A stretch of DNA of 64,000 bases from Francisella adeliensis (GCF_003290445.1 NZ_CP021781.1:1674001-1738000), one strand, 5' to 3'. Counted from the stretch's first letter, positions 39,201 through 48,724 are shown. Numbers and translations: made by a program. The notes: generated from the letters alone by a model not told the origin.

Positions 39201-39887
39201 ATGAAACAAGCTTTTCATTTTAAAGGTGGTAATTATACTATAAGTGCAATTAGTATAAATGTTACTGAGCTTACTCAGATTGAAAGTCTACTTCACTCTA
39301 AAGTTACTCAGTCAAAGTCTTTTTTCCAAAACACTCCTTTTGCTATTGATATTCGAGAAATAGATCAAGATGAAAACTGCGACCTAGCTTTTGTTGAAAA
39401 AGTACATGGATGTTTTAAATCTAACGGTATGATTCCAGTTGGGTTTGTTGTTTCAAATCAAGAATTAAAAACACAAATTGCTAAAGCAGGCTATAACATC
39501 CTGAAAAACACTAAAATAAAAGATAGCTCCTCGGATTCAGAAACCGAGGCTACTTCTACAAAAATTATAAACTCACCAGTAAGAACTGGGCAGTCTATTA
39601 CCGCTAGAGACAGCGATGTAATCATTACTGCAAATGTAAATAATGGTGCAGAGATAATAGCTGATGGTAGTGTTATCGTTTACGGTAGAATTGGCGGTAG
39701 GGTTATAGCCGGTAGTTCAGGAAATACAGATGCAAAAATCATCTGTAAGGACCTAAAAGCTGAACTTGTTTCTATCGCAGGAAAATATGTAACATTAAAT
39801 AATGAAAGTATTCCGGTTGATGAAAGATACAAAGATGGATACATTGTCTATCTTAATAATGATAAGCTTCATATTGAAGGTTTTTAA
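39201..39887 (+). CDS. minC: septum site-determining protein MinC
   Basis: Inhibitor of FtsZ polymerisation, kept off midcell by MinD/MinE. 228 residues. An N-terminal FtsZ-interacting domain (KQAFHFKGGNYTISAI) is followed by a linker with Ser/Thr/Glu and a C-terminal beta-helix (VRTGQSITARDSDVIITANV, then ADGSVIVYGRIGGRVIAG), which dimerises and binds MinD. First gene of minCDE; 25 bp to minD. AGGA precedes the ATG. Confidence 0.94.
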   Translation: MKQAFHFKGGNYTISAISINVTELTQIESLLHSKVTQSKSFFQNTPFAIDIREIDQDENCDLAFVEKVHGCFKSNGMIPVGFVVSNQELKTQIAKAGYNILKNTKIKDSSSDSETEATSTKIINSPVRTGQSITARDSDVIITANVNNGAEIIADGSVIVYGRIGGRVIAGSSGNTDAKIICKDLKAELVSIAGKYVTLNNESIPVDERYKDGYIVYLNNDKLHIEGF

Positions 39888-39912
39888 AAAAATTTAAAGT
39901 CAGGGTTAAAAA

Positions 39913-40737
39913 ATGAGTGAAGAAAAAAAACAAGGTAAAGTATTTGTAGTAACATCTGGTAAAGGTGGTGTTGGTAAAACAACCTCAAGTGCTGCAATTG
40001 CTTACGCATTTGCTAATAGAGGAATGAAAACTGTTGTTATCGATTTTGATGTGGGTTTAAGAAACCTAGATCTTATAATGGGTTGTGAAAGAAGAGTTGT
40101 TTACGATTTGGTAAATGTAGTAAAAGAAGAAGCTACTATTAATCAGGCAATCATAAAAGATAAGAGAGTTGATAACCTATACATAATACCAGCATCTCAG
40201 ACAAGAGATAAAGATGCTTTAAATGAGGAAGGTGTTGATAGAGTTATTAATGAGTTAAAGAACTCGTTTGATATAATTCTTTGCGATTCACCAGCAGGTA
40301 TTGAAAAAGGCTCTTTAATGGCTATGAGATGCGCTGATGCTGCGATAATTGTTACTAACCCAGAAGTATCTTCTGTAAGAGATTCAGATAGAATTTTAGG
40401 CATGCTAGGAAGTAAAACACTTAAAGCTCAAAAAGATGGTGAATTTAAAGAAGTCTATTTATTATTAAACAGATATGATTCAGCTAGAGCAAAAGCTGGT
40501 GCAATGCTAAAAGCTGAAGATGTTGAAGAGATTCTTTATACTAAAATAGTTGGGATTATTCCTGAATCTAGAGAGATTTTAGAGGCATCAAACAGCGGAC
40601 ATCCAGTAACTCACTTTGCAGACACAACAGCTTCAAAAGCATATTTTGATGCAGTGGATAGAATACTTGGAAAAGATATTCCAATGAGACATACTGAACA
40701 AAAGACTAGCTTCTTTAAAAAATTAATGGGTAAATAA
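39913..40737 (+). CDS. minD: septum site-determining ATPase MinD
   Basis: Membrane-cycling ParA-type ATPase, 274 residues. The deviant Walker A is SGKGGVGKTT, the switch region is DFDVGLRNLD, the DSPAGIEKG motif is present, and the C terminus is an amphipathic basic helix (TSFFKKLMGK) that would be the membrane-targeting sequence. Recruits MinC and is stimulated by MinE. Confidence 0.97.
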   Translation: MSEEKKQGKVFVVTSGKGGVGKTTSSAAIAYAFANRGMKTVVIDFDVGLRNLDLIMGCERRVVYDLVNVVKEEATINQAIIKDKRVDNLYIIPASQTRDKDALNEEGVDRVINELKNSFDIILCDSPAGIEKGSLMAMRCADAAIIVTNPEVSSVRDSDRILGMLGSKTLKAQKDGEFKEVYLLLNRYDSARAKAGAMLKAEDVEEILYTKIVGIIPESREILEASNSGHPVTHFADTTASKAYFDAVDRILGKDIPMRHTEQKTSFFKKLMGK

Positions 40738-40740
40738 ATT

Positions 40741-41013
40741 ATGTTTGCAAAACTTTTTGGACTAGATAAAAAACAAAAGAGTGCTTCCTTAGCAAAAGAA
40801 AGACTTCAAATTATTGTTGCTCACCAAAGAAATGAGTTACAGCCAAAATCAGCTAGAATCAGCAGTCACCTACTAGCTGAACTTAAAGATGAAATAATTG
40901 AAGTTGTAAAAAAATATGTTGCGTTATCTGAACAAAATATTCGAGATATTGATCTTAAGGTTGAGGATAGTAGTAAAAACTCGACTATAGAAGTTAACAT
41001 TCCTTTTAACTAA
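40741..41013 (+). CDS. minE: cell division topological specificity factor MinE
   Basis: 90 residues beginning [20 protein letters not shown], the amphipathic membrane helix, with the MinD-binding [13 protein letters not shown] region and a C-terminal dimerisation domain ([20 protein letters not shown]). It begins 3 bp after minD and is 8 bp before mlaF, so minCDE may run into the mla genes. Confidence 0.95.
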   Translation: MFAKLFGLDKKQKSASLAKERLQIIVAHQRNELQPKSARISSHLLAELKDEIIEVVKKYVALSEQNIRDIDLKVEDSSKNSTIEVNIPFN

Positions 41014-41021
41014 TCATCTTT

Positions 41022-41816
41022 ATGAACTATATCAACTTTGATGATGTTTCTTTTTTCAGAGGTGATAACTGCATCTACGACCATACATCTTTTTGGATTC
41101 CCAAAGGTAAAATAACCACCATACTAGGACCTTCGGGGGCTGGTAAAACAACTATCCTTCAACTAATTTCAGGTCTTATAAAACCCTCTAGTGGCTCAAT
41201 AAAGGTTGGTGAAACACTAATAGGTAAAAACACTAAAGAAAAAAACCTTGCTACACTACGCAAAAATATGGGGTTTTTATTCCAGTCTGGCGCCCTATTT
41301 ACACATTTGAGTGTGTACGATAACATAGCCTTTCCTTTACGCAAAAATACTAAACTCAATGAAGAACTCATTAAAACTATAGTTTTAATGAAATTACAAG
41401 CTGTTGGGCTAGCACACACCATAGATATGATGCCAAGTGAACTTTCAGGTGGTATGGCAAGGCGTATAGCCTTAGCTCGATCTATAGCTCTTGATCCGAA
41501 GATTATGCTATATGATGAACCTTTTACAGGCCAAGATCCAACATCCTTCAAAAATCTACTATCTTTAATTTCAACTCTAAATAAATCATTAAAGATGACC
41601 TCTATTATAGTTTCTCATGATATTGAAGAATCTTTAGAGCTTTCTGACCACATAGTAATATCAGCAAATAAAAAAATAATAGCTAGTGATACTCCAGAAA
41701 ATATTCGCAACAGCTCAAATCCTGAAGTACAGGATTTTCTTCATGGAAAATCTAAAGTTGATTGTTCTTCAAACAATGATAATGATTTATTCATCAATAC
41801 ACTTCTAGGAAATTAG
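41022..41816 (+). CDS. mlaF: phospholipid ABC transporter ATPase MlaF
   Basis: ATPase of the MlaFEDB inner-membrane complex, which moves phospholipids between the outer-membrane lipid-asymmetry pathway and the inner membrane. 264 residues with Walker A GPSGAGKTT, Q-loop LFQSGALFTHLSVYDN (typical of MlaF), signature LSGGMARRIALAR, and Walker B IMLYDEPFTGQDP. The C-terminal about 25 residues extend past the fold. First of the tightly packed mlaFEDCB. Confidence 0.95.
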   Translation: MNYINFDDVSFFRGDNCIYDHTSFWIPKGKITTILGPSGAGKTTILQLISGLIKPSSGSIKVGETLIGKNTKEKNLATLRKNMGFLFQSGALFTHLSVYDNIAFPLRKNTKLNEELIKTIVLMKLQAVGLAHTIDMMPSELSGGMARRIALARSIALDPKIMLYDEPFTGQDPTSFKNLLSLISTLNKSLKMTSIIVSHDIEESLELSDHIVISANKKIIASDTPENIRNSSNPEVQDFLHGKSKVDCSSNNDNDLFINTLLGN

Positions 41817-41821
41817 ATTAT

Positions 41822-42589
41822 ATGAATATCTTTTCTAATATCTTTATTTTTTTATTAAACCTAATATATAGCTCCATAAGATCGACTCTTTTAATCTGGC
41901 ATATTATTATTTCAAAATTTGATTTTAGAGACTGTATCACTCAAATAAAAGCTGTTGGTGTAAACTCATTAGTTATTATAATTACATCTGGTGTTTTTAT
42001 AGGATTAGTTCTTAGTTTACAAGGGTATTACACTCTTTCTAAATTTGGAGCTCAATCATTGCTTGGAGTTATGGTAGCTTTAAGTGTACTACGTGAATTA
42101 GGGCCTGTTGTTACGGCTATGCTTTTTGCCGGTCGTGCTTGTAGCTCAATCACATCTGAAATTGGCTTAATGAAGGCTACAGACCAAATCAACAGCCTAA
42201 AAATGATGAATGTAAACCCAATTAGCTTTATCCTAAGTACACGATTTTGGGCATGCATGATAAGTCTACCGATTTTAGTTCTGATATTTTGTTCTGTTTC
42301 TATTGTAGCTTCATTTATATTAGCAAAAGCAGGTCTAGGCGTTGGTTTTGGTGAATTTTGGAGTAATATCCAAGCATCTGTGACAGCTTCTGATATTATT
42401 AATGGAATTATAAAAAGCCTAGTGTTTGGGTTTTTAATATCTTGGATAGCTCTTTATCAAGGATATTACTGTATTGCAAACTCAAACGGTATTGCTAAAT
42501 CCACAACAAAGACTGTTGTTTATTGTTGTATGAGTGTGTTAGGTGCAGACTTAATCTTGACCTCAATTATGTTTGGAGGAGGAATATAA
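41822..42589 (+). CDS. mlaE: phospholipid ABC transporter permease MlaE
   Basis: Permease of 255 residues with about five to six membrane segments. Conserved family blocks are IITSGVFIGLVLSLQGYY, LRELGPVVTAMLFAGRACSS, and SEIGLMKATDQINSLKMMNV. Its stop overlaps the mlaD start by 1 bp (ATAATG), so translation is coupled. Confidence 0.95.
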   Translation: MNIFSNIFIFLLNLIYSSIRSTLLIWHIIISKFDFRDCITQIKAVGVNSLVIIITSGVFIGLVLSLQGYYTLSKFGAQSLLGVMVALSVLRELGPVVTAMLFAGRACSSITSEIGLMKATDQINSLKMMNVNPISFILSTRFWACMISLPILVLIFCSVSIVASFILAKAGLGVGFGEFWSNIQASVTASDIINGIIKSLVFGFLISWIALYQGYYCIANSNGIAKSTTKTVVYCCMSVLGADLILTSIMFGGGI

Positions 42590-43125
42590 TGAGAAATAAA
42601 TATTTTGAAACGTCTGTTGGTATTTTTATAATACTTGGAGTTTTATGTCTAGCTTTTCTAACTTTTAAGGTTAGTGGTGGTTCACTTAAATCACTTTCAA
42701 GTACTGACTACACGATCCAAGCACAATTTAAAAATGTAGGATCATTACGCACAAATGCTTCAGTTAAGATATCTGGAGTTGAAGTTGGTAGAGTAACAAA
42801 CATATCATTAGATAAAACTTATAATGGCTTTATGGCTGTTGTTGATATAACGATAAATAATGATGAAAAAATACCTGCAAACTATTCAGCTAGCATATCA
42901 ATGGCTGGAATTCTTGGGGATAACTACATATCTCTTAGTCCTCCTAAAGAAGATATTATGGCAGTAGCTGGTCTTGATGATGAGAGTAATTCTAACTCTA
43001 GTGATGAATATCTACACCAAGGAAGTATTATCGCACTTGAAAATACAGAATCGGCTTTAGACCTTGGCTCACTTATTGACACTTTTGTCGCAAATAAAGA
43101 TAATGACGATAGCAAAAAGAGCTAA
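42589..43125 (+). CDS. mlaD: phospholipid transporter substrate-binding protein MlaD
   Basis: MCE-domain protein of 178 residues anchored by one N-terminal helix (FETSVGIFIILGVLCLAFLT). The MCE core has VGSLRTNASVKISGVEVGRV and SMAGILGDNYISL. In the family it forms a hexameric ring that holds lipid in the periplasm. The start is ATG 42589, preceded by GGAGGA; an upstream in-frame extension inside mlaE is not a real start. The C-terminal tail is Asp/Ser-rich. Confidence 0.94.
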   Translation: MRNKYFETSVGIFIILGVLCLAFLTFKVSGGSLKSLSSTDYTIQAQFKNVGSLRTNASVKISGVEVGRVTNISLDKTYNGFMAVVDITINNDEKIPANYSASISMAGILGDNYISLSPPKEDIMAVAGLDDESNSNSSDEYLHQGSIIALENTESALDLGSLIDTFVANKDNDDSKKS

Positions 43126-43200
43126 CACATTATCCTTTTAATATTCGATATTTTATATTAGAATTTAATATCTATATCAAAATAATAATAAGTAAAAAAT

Positions 43201-43869
43201 ATGTTTCGCAAATTAGTAGCCTTATTTACAATACTTACTCTTGGTATTTCATCTGCTTGGGCAATTGAAAACCCTGTTAACATGCTTAATAATACAATAG
43301 TAAAAACACAAGATGATCTAATAAAAAACGCTACTGAATATTCTAAAGACCCATACAAGCTTTTAGCATTAGTAGATCAAAAAATTATTCCTATTGTAAG
43401 CCCTAAAGTGATTGCTCAATTAATAGTGGGTACAAAAAAATGGAAAGCTGCTTCTGCAGATGATCAAAAAGCCTTCATAACATCTGCAACTGAGATGCTT
43501 ACTTTCATGTATGCTAAAAATGTTGCTTACGCAGGTAAATACAAAATGACACTATTTGATTTTGATAAAGATAATAATAGCTGGCAGAAAAAACCAATAA
43601 TTGTTGTAAATGGTAAAATCACAAATATAGATAATAATAAGAGTTCTGACTTCTCTATTAAGATGTTTAAAAAGAATCATAAATGGCACATCTATGATTT
43701 TGATGTAGCTGGTGTCAGTATTTTAAGAACATATAAAGAACAGTTCAAATCTTATGCAAGCGTGTCTGATATGATAAAAGCTGCTAATAAAGTAACTACT
43801 CGTATTAAAAAGAAAAACTATCCAAAATTATTAGATAAAGACTACAAACTTAAAAACCTCAATGACTAA
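43201..43869 (+). CDS. mlaC: periplasmic phospholipid shuttle MlaC
   Basis: 222 residues with a signal peptide (cleavage after SSAWA, near residue 21). The MlaC/Ttg2 fold is indicated by VDQKIIPIVSPKVIAQLIVG, MLTFMYAKNVAYAGKYKM and KMFKKNHKWHIYDFDVAGVS. Carries phospholipid between MlaA at the outer membrane and MlaFEDB. The last 8 bp overlap mlaB. Confidence 0.92.
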   Translation: MFRKLVALFTILTLGISSAWAIENPVNMLNNTIVKTQDDLIKNATEYSKDPYKLLALVDQKIIPIVSPKVIAQLIVGTKKWKAASADDQKAFITSATEMLTFMYAKNVAYAGKYKMTLFDFDKDNNSWQKKPIIVVNGKITNIDNNKSSDFSIKMFKKNHKWHIYDFDVAGVSILRTYKEQFKSYASVSDMIKAANKVTTRIKKKNYPKLLDKDYKLKNLND

Positions 43870-44155
43870 TATCAGCAATAATACTTGGCATATATCTGAA
43901 GATTTAAACTCTACAACTGTACCAAACATAATAAAGAGTTATAATAAATCTCTTCCAGATCAAGACTGGAGTATTGATTTATCTAAATGTAAACACATAG
44001 ATAGTTCAGGTTTAGCCTTATTAGTCAAATACTTTAAATATGCTAAAGCAAACAATATAAAGCTTAGAGTTGTAGGACTGAATAAAGAATCTTTATTATT
44101 GGCTAAAGTGCATGGTATTAGTGAACTACTATTATTAACTGAAGTTACACAATAA
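43862..44155 (+). CDS. mlaB: STAS-domain subunit MlaB
   Basis: 97 residues with a STAS fold. The core motif is DLSKCKHIDSSGLALLVKYF, followed by NNIKLRVVGLNKESLLLAKV and HGIS. In E. coli MlaB binds MlaF and is needed for activity of the transporter. It overlaps mlaC by 8 bp, which fixes it as part of the complex. Confidence 0.88.
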   Translation: MTNISNNTWHISEDLNSTTVPNIIKSYNKSLPDQDWSIDLSKCKHIDSSGLALLVKYFKYAKANNIKLRVVGLNKESLLLAKVHGISELLLLTEVTQ

Positions 44156-44181
44156 AAACAATTTATTAAAAGGATATTTTA

Positions 44182-44415
44182 ATGACTAAAGAACAACTAA
44201 AAGAAATTCTCGAAAACTCACTCAATAACTGTAATGCTGTTGTTGAAAGTGATGATAATGTACATTTCTCAGCTACAATCATTGCAGAAGAGTTTAACGA
44301 GATAAAAAGCAAAGTTAAAAGACAACAGTTAGTTTACTCTAAAATAAATGACTATATATTATCAGGTGAGCTTCATGCAATAGCTATGAAGACTATTGCC
44401 AAAAACGAAATTTAA
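44182..44415 (+). CDS. ibaG: BolA/IbaG-family protein
   Basis: 77 residues: KEQLKEILENSLNNCNAVVE, then DDNVHFSATIIAEEFNEIKS and KVKRQQLVYSKINDYILSGE, ending LHAIAMKTIAK. This is the BolA fold with the conserved HA pair near the C terminus. In E. coli ibaG (yrbA) also follows mlaB. Such proteins pair with monothiol glutaredoxins in Fe-S handling. AAAGGA precedes the ATG. Confidence 0.9.
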   Translation: MTKEQLKEILENSLNNCNAVVESDDNVHFSATIIAEEFNEIKSKVKRQQLVYSKINDYILSGELHAIAMKTIAKNEI

Positions 44416-44426
44416 AATCACCCTAT

Positions 44427-45602
44427 CTAATCTTTCTCCATAAATAGTGTTAGCAAAAATGCTATAAAAAATAACGCTGGGATAATACAAACTACAACAC
44501 TTTTAGTAACACCTAAATCAAGAAAAACACCAATCACAAGTTGTACAGTTGCTCCACCGATAATCCCACATAAGTTTACAAAAGCAAATACTGCAGATAC
44601 AACTGTTTTGTGAGAATATTTATGTACATAAGAGAAACTCAAAATATGTGAAGATTGGCTAGCTCCTATACCTAATGAAAGTATACACAACAAAACTACA
44701 GGGATAGAGATATACAAATACAGAACACTAGAAACAACACCTAATAAAGCTCCTATAGAAAGCAATGTCCTAATTGCAACATAATTAGTCATCAAGCCCC
44801 ATAATGGTGCTGTAATAGCTATCCCTATAAAAATCAAGGAATTACCCGCTAGTGATGCATAAAACTCCGAATAACCAAGAGAAGCTAAAAACTCTCTGCC
44901 CCATAAATCACAAAGAGCAAAAGTAGCTCCCATAGTCGCTGCACAGAAAAGTCCATTACTAACGATTCCTCGTGAATGAATCGCTTTTAAAATATCTTTG
45001 AAGATAATATTTTCACGCGATAGCTTTTTTTTGGACCTGTTATCATACACAATAAGCATTGTAATAATCAAAATAAGAACCCCAACTAAAGAAAAGCAAA
45101 AATAAATAAATTGCCAATTACTCTCTGTAACTATCATAGCTAAGGGCATACCTGATAACGACCCTCCAAGATAACCAACAAAATTTGTTAAGCCTGCCAA
45201 TAACGCAAACTTTTTAACAGAAAACCATTGGACTGCTAAAGTTATTGCACATAAAAAACCAAAGGCTCCACAAACCCCCATTAAGATTCTTGCCACCATT
45301 AAGGCTACAAAGTTATTGTTTAGGCTAAATAATAATGTACTAATAACTGCTGCCGATATTGCTATTGGAAGCATCTTTCTAACACCATATTTATCTATAA
45401 GTATACCCGCTGGAATCTGTAATAAAATGTATGTGAAATAAAATGCTGAACTTAAACTTGCAAGCTGTGTATTATTTAAAGAAAGTTGTGAAGAGAAAAC
45501 TTCAGAAACTGATCCCATCGAAGATTTTAGCATTATTTCAAATGCATAAAAGGCGGTAGCCACTCCCCACATTAATATAGGAATGCGGAGAAGTTTAATC
45601 AT
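44427..45602 (-). CDS. major facilitator superfamily transporter
   Basis: Inner-membrane protein of 391 residues with 12 predicted helices. The MFS A-motif is visible after helix 2 (GILIDKYGVRKML), with MGVCGAFGFLCAITLAVQWF in helices 4-5. The central cytoplasmic loop is short and basic (DNRSKKKLSRENI). The substrate cannot be told. It lies between the mla operon (converging, 11 bp from ibaG) and mlaA (30 bp upstream on the same strand), so it is probably co-transcribed with mlaA. Confidence 0.82.
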   Translation of the reverse strand: MIKLLRIPILMWGVATAFYAFEIMLKSSMGSVSEVFSSQLSLNNTQLASLSSAFYFTYILLQIPAGILIDKYGVRKMLPIAISAAVISTLLFSLNNNFVALMVARILMGVCGAFGFLCAITLAVQWFSVKKFALLAGLTNFVGYLGGSLSGMPLAMIVTESNWQFIYFCFSLVGVLILIITMLIVYDNRSKKKLSRENIIFKDILKAIHSRGIVSNGLFCAATMGATFALCDLWGREFLASLGYSEFYASLAGNSLIFIGIAITAPLWGLMTNYVAIRTLLSIGALLGVVSSVLYLYISIPVVLLCILSLGIGASQSSHILSFSYVHKYSHKTVVSAVFAFVNLCGIIGGATVQLVIGVFLDLGVTKSVVVCIIPALFFIAFLLTLFMEKD

Positions 45603-45632
45603 ACAAGGATCCTAAAATTTTACTAGGAATAA

Positions 45633-46733
45633 CTAGTTTTGTTCTTCTAATGTCTTGATTGCTTCTGGAGCATTATCAGCATCACCAGGTAAGTCTGCAG
45701 CTGCATTTTCTATTTGAGTATTGATATTTTTAGACTCATCAATTGTAGCTTTATCAGCATTTTCATCTAAATTAGATAAATCTATTGCATCACTATCATT
45801 AGAGTAATCTGTATCAAAAGATTCGTCAACCTGAGAAGCTTTATTTATAGTAGCAAGCTTAGTTTTAAGCATTACCGGAGGCTCAGAAGATGTAACCTTA
45901 CGATTTGAAGCTACTTGATTCTCTGCATCAGAACTATCAAGACCAAGAACACCAAGTACAGCTTTATCGGTTTCGATAGAGTCATCATCCTGAGCTAGCT
46001 CTTGCTTAAGAACTTTAGCCATACCATAATCATAATTTTGCAAATAAGCATTTCTCATAGCAACATATGGATCAATAGAAACTTCGTTTAAGTTATTATA
46101 TGCAGGTAAGTACGCTACTCCTTGGTTTACATAATATGTACCTGTAATACCCACACTCACACCCCAAGATACTACAGCACCAACAGGCGCAAAGAAGAAC
46201 ACATAAGTAAGAGGGTTAAACATAGCATCAACACCCATAGATACATCTTCAAGAGTTCCTGGGCCAGCTAATGGCCATACAACATAAGGAGAAGCTTCAT
46301 TATCATCGTAAGCACCCCATTTATGTAGCGTGACAGCAAAACTTTGATGATATCTCATTTCTTTATGCAACATACTATCTGCTGGATCAAAATATCCCAA
46401 AAGACCAACCGTAGTATTTGTTAAAAACCTTACACTATCATCTCCTGCATAACCCCATTCACCTTGGAACATATCATTTATGATACGACCAGGCTCTCTA
46501 AGGTTATTCATAATGTTAAAGATTCCACTCTGTACAGAATCAGGTACCACATTATCGTAACCATGTGCTAAGGGCGTAAGTGTTTCATATGCTGAGTCGT
46601 TGAATGCATACATCTTCCTATTGTAATTTTCAAAAGGGTCTCTATTATCTTTAGTAGTTTTCATGCTCGAACAACTAGCTAAAGTAGTAGCTGCAAGTGT
46701 TAGTAAAACCATCGACTTATTGTTAAACTTCAT
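45633..46733 (-). CDS. mlaA: outer-membrane lipoprotein MlaA (VacJ)
   Basis: Removes phospholipid from the outer leaflet and passes it to MlaC. Lipobox LASCSS (Cys near residue 20). The MlaA core begins DPFENYNRKMYAFND and contains NIMNNLREPGRIINDMFQGE, RFLTNTTVGLLGYFDPAD and YVVWPLAGPGTLED. Core length is usual, but the 366-residue protein has about 110 extra C-terminal residues that are acidic and low complexity (many Asp, Ser, Asn and Glu). The gene sits beside the mlaFEDCB operon, whereas in E. coli mlaA is elsewhere. Confidence 0.93.
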   Translation of the reverse strand: MKFNNKSMVLLTLAATTLASCSSMKTTKDNRDPFENYNRKMYAFNDSAYETLTPLAHGYDNVVPDSVQSGIFNIMNNLREPGRIINDMFQGEWGYAGDDSVRFLTNTTVGLLGYFDPADSMLHKEMRYHQSFAVTLHKWGAYDDNEASPYVVWPLAGPGTLEDVSMGVDAMFNPLTYVFFFAPVGAVVSWGVSVGITGTYYVNQGVAYLPAYNNLNEVSIDPYVAMRNAYLQNYDYGMAKVLKQELAQDDDSIETDKAVLGVLGLDSSDAENQVASNRKVTSSEPPVMLKTKLATINKASQVDESFDTDYSNDSDAIDLSNLDENADKATIDESKNINTQIENAAADLPGDADNAPEAIKTLEEQN

Positions 46734-46879
46734 AGGTGCAATATCTCATATATTTATGTTAAAAAAAAATAACCAGTCAATTATAGTAAATTAAATCATA
46801 AAACTCTAATAAAAATTTTCTTAGCTTAAATATCTTTGATATTATTTATCTCAATATAACATATTTAAAGTAATAAACT

Positions 46880-47575
46880 ATGAACAACATAGACAGTAAT
46901 GAAGTTGATAAATTCTCAAAACTAGCAAATACTTGGTGGGATGAAAGTGGTGAGCTCAAAACTCTTCATCAAGTAAATCCTCTTCGATTGGAATTTATAA
47001 AAAAACATACTCAACTGAATAATAAAAAAATCATCGATATTGGTTGTGGTGGAGGTATCTTGACAGAATCACTTTTCACACAAGATAATAAAACTTCCGG
47101 ACTAGATGCTTCTTTTGAGGCTATTGAGGTTGCTAAAAAGCATGCTCAAGCAAACAATCTAAATATTAAATACACTAATTCAACTATTGAAGACTTTGTA
47201 GTTAACCAATCTAAAAGTTTTGACATTATTACTTGTATGGAAATGCTTGAGCATGTACCAGACCCAGAGAGCATAATTGCATCAATCAGCAAAATCATCA
47301 AAGATGATGGCTATTTTTTTGCTTCAACCTTAAATAGAAACCTCAAGTCTTACTTACTTTCTATAGTTGCCGCTGAGCATATTTTAAAAATGGTACCAAA
47401 AGGTACTCATGAATATGCGAAGTTCATAAAACCTTACGAGCTAATCAAAACTGCAGAGAAATATGGCTTTAAAGCCATAGATATGACAGGCGTTCACTAC
47501 AACCCATTAAATGATAAATTCAGGCTTGGTAGTAATGCTGACGTAAACTACATAATAGCATTTAAAAAGGTTTAA
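46880..47575 (+). CDS. ubiG: ubiquinone biosynthesis O-methyltransferase
   Basis: SAM-dependent methyltransferase for both O-methylation steps of ubiquinone. 231 residues. It begins with the UbiG pattern FSKLANTWWDESGELKTLHQ and NPLRLEFI, has SAM motif I IDIGCGGGILTE, CMEMLEHVPDP, and the TLNRNLKSYLLSIVAAEHIL block followed by VPKGTHEYAKFIKP, diagnostic of UbiG. The next gene starts 5 bp later. Confidence 0.95.
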   Translation: MNNIDSNEVDKFSKLANTWWDESGELKTLHQVNPLRLEFIKKHTQLNNKKIIDIGCGGGILTESLFTQDNKTSGLDASFEAIEVAKKHAQANNLNIKYTNSTIEDFVVNQSKSFDIITCMEMLEHVPDPESIIASISKIIKDDGYFFASTLNRNLKSYLLSIVAAEHILKMVPKGTHEYAKFIKPYELIKTAEKYGFKAIDMTGVHYNPLNDKFRLGSNADVNYIIAFKKV

Positions 47576-47580
47576 TCTTT

Positions 47581-48324
47581 ATGCAATATAACCACTTCAA
47601 TCACCCTACTCAAAAGTTGCCAAATTATGGGAGTATTCCTTATTTTGCATATAGAAAATTAGCTGATGATAAAAAAGAGATACTCTATCTCTTAGACCAG
47701 TTAAAATCACAAATAATTTCTTGCACAGAGTTATATAATAATATCGAAGTAGCTAATGAAAAAATGAACTGGTGGCTAAAAGAGTTAAATAACCTCAAAT
47801 CGAACAAAACAATATCATCACCTCAGTTAAAGAAATTAGAAAGTGCTTTTAATAACAATACTCTTTATGATTACCTAATAGAAGATGTTAGCCACTCTAT
47901 AGAAAACAGTAGCAATACTAAAAGAAACTTTATAGCACATATACATAAAAACTTCATTGGAATAGAAACGCTTAAAGCGCTATATCTAAATAATTTTGAT
48001 GATATTGATAAACAACAAATAGCTCAAATAAATGCAAATAATGAAATAGTTCGCCATATCTTTTGTATGCCTAAACATTTTTATAACCATATTATTTTTG
48101 ATGAAAAAATATCTCCATCTATGACAAAAGAGGACTTTAAAGGTATTACACAAAGATGGCTGAAATCTTTCTCAACAGTTAAAGCTAATAAAAGCCTAAA
48201 CCCTCTTTTAAAAACAAATGCTATTCATAAAAAAATGGCTAAAAAACTAATCAAAGAGATAGATAACCCTTTTAAAGAAACGATAAGTTTTAGTCCACTC
48301 AACCTATTATTCTACTCGATTTAA
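47581..48324 (+). CDS. hypothetical protein, possibly squalene/phytoene synthase-like
   Basis: 247 residues, no signal peptide. It is helical with many Lys and Asn. The stretch around residues 15-75 (YRKLADDKKEILYLLDQLKS and the later KMNWWLKELNN) recalls the start of squalene/phytoene synthase-fold proteins, but I do not see the two Asp-rich DxxxD motifs needed for prenyl diphosphate binding. So it is either a catalytically dead member of that fold or something else. It is 5 bp behind ubiG, which suggests one operon and perhaps a quinone-related role (inference). Confidence 0.6.
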   Translation: MQYNHFNHPTQKLPNYGSIPYFAYRKLADDKKEILYLLDQLKSQIISCTELYNNIEVANEKMNWWLKELNNLKSNKTISSPQLKKLESAFNNNTLYDYLIEDVSHSIENSSNTKRNFIAHIHKNFIGIETLKALYLNNFDDIDKQQIAQINANNEIVRHIFCMPKHFYNHIIFDEKISPSMTKEDFKGITQRWLKSFSTVKANKSLNPLLKTNAIHKKMAKKLIKEIDNPFKETISFSPLNLLFYSI

Positions 48325-48724
48325 AAGCTCGTGAGGTTATTTAATGCAGTCAAAAATAACTTACTTTTTATAATTATTATATTGACTCTATAAGCCAATC
48401 CGAATTTAATTCGAGCAAAAATTCAAGCCTAGATATCAGCAATTATGATACTCTCTATAATTAATACACAGCAGGAACCTCCTCCTAAAAACCCCTACCA
48501 AGTCAATATGCAAGGTCTAAGTGGTGCTTGGTTATTATGGTGGATTGAGTAAAAGTATCACTTTTTAACTCGACTAAAACAATTAGTAATTTCAATTAGT
48601 AACAAAGATCTATTTAATAATACCAAGTATTAATTAACAAAATTTAATTATTTGGCAACATAGTCTCAACTATTATTTGCTAATATTGTAAAGTAGCAAA
48701 AAACCATATTAAATGAGTTAAATA
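48325..48724 (+). other. intergenic gap with one short unassigned frame
   Basis: 400 bp without a clear gene. One plus-strand frame, 48445-48552, would encode 35 residues, MILSIINTQQEPPPKNPYQV then NMQGLSGAWLLWWIE. It has no good ribosome site, but its unusual Trp-rich end does not look like random AT-rich DNA. It may be a relic of a larger gene. The last about 120 bp contain AT-rich DNA that probably carries the promoter of the lipid operon; I could not place boxes with confidence. Confidence 0.3.

Noticed and set aside
42523-42588. Upstream extension of mlaD into mlaE
   Set aside because: ATG 42589 has GGAGGA before it and begins the known MlaD anchor helix; the extension reads mlaE sequence in the wrong frame.
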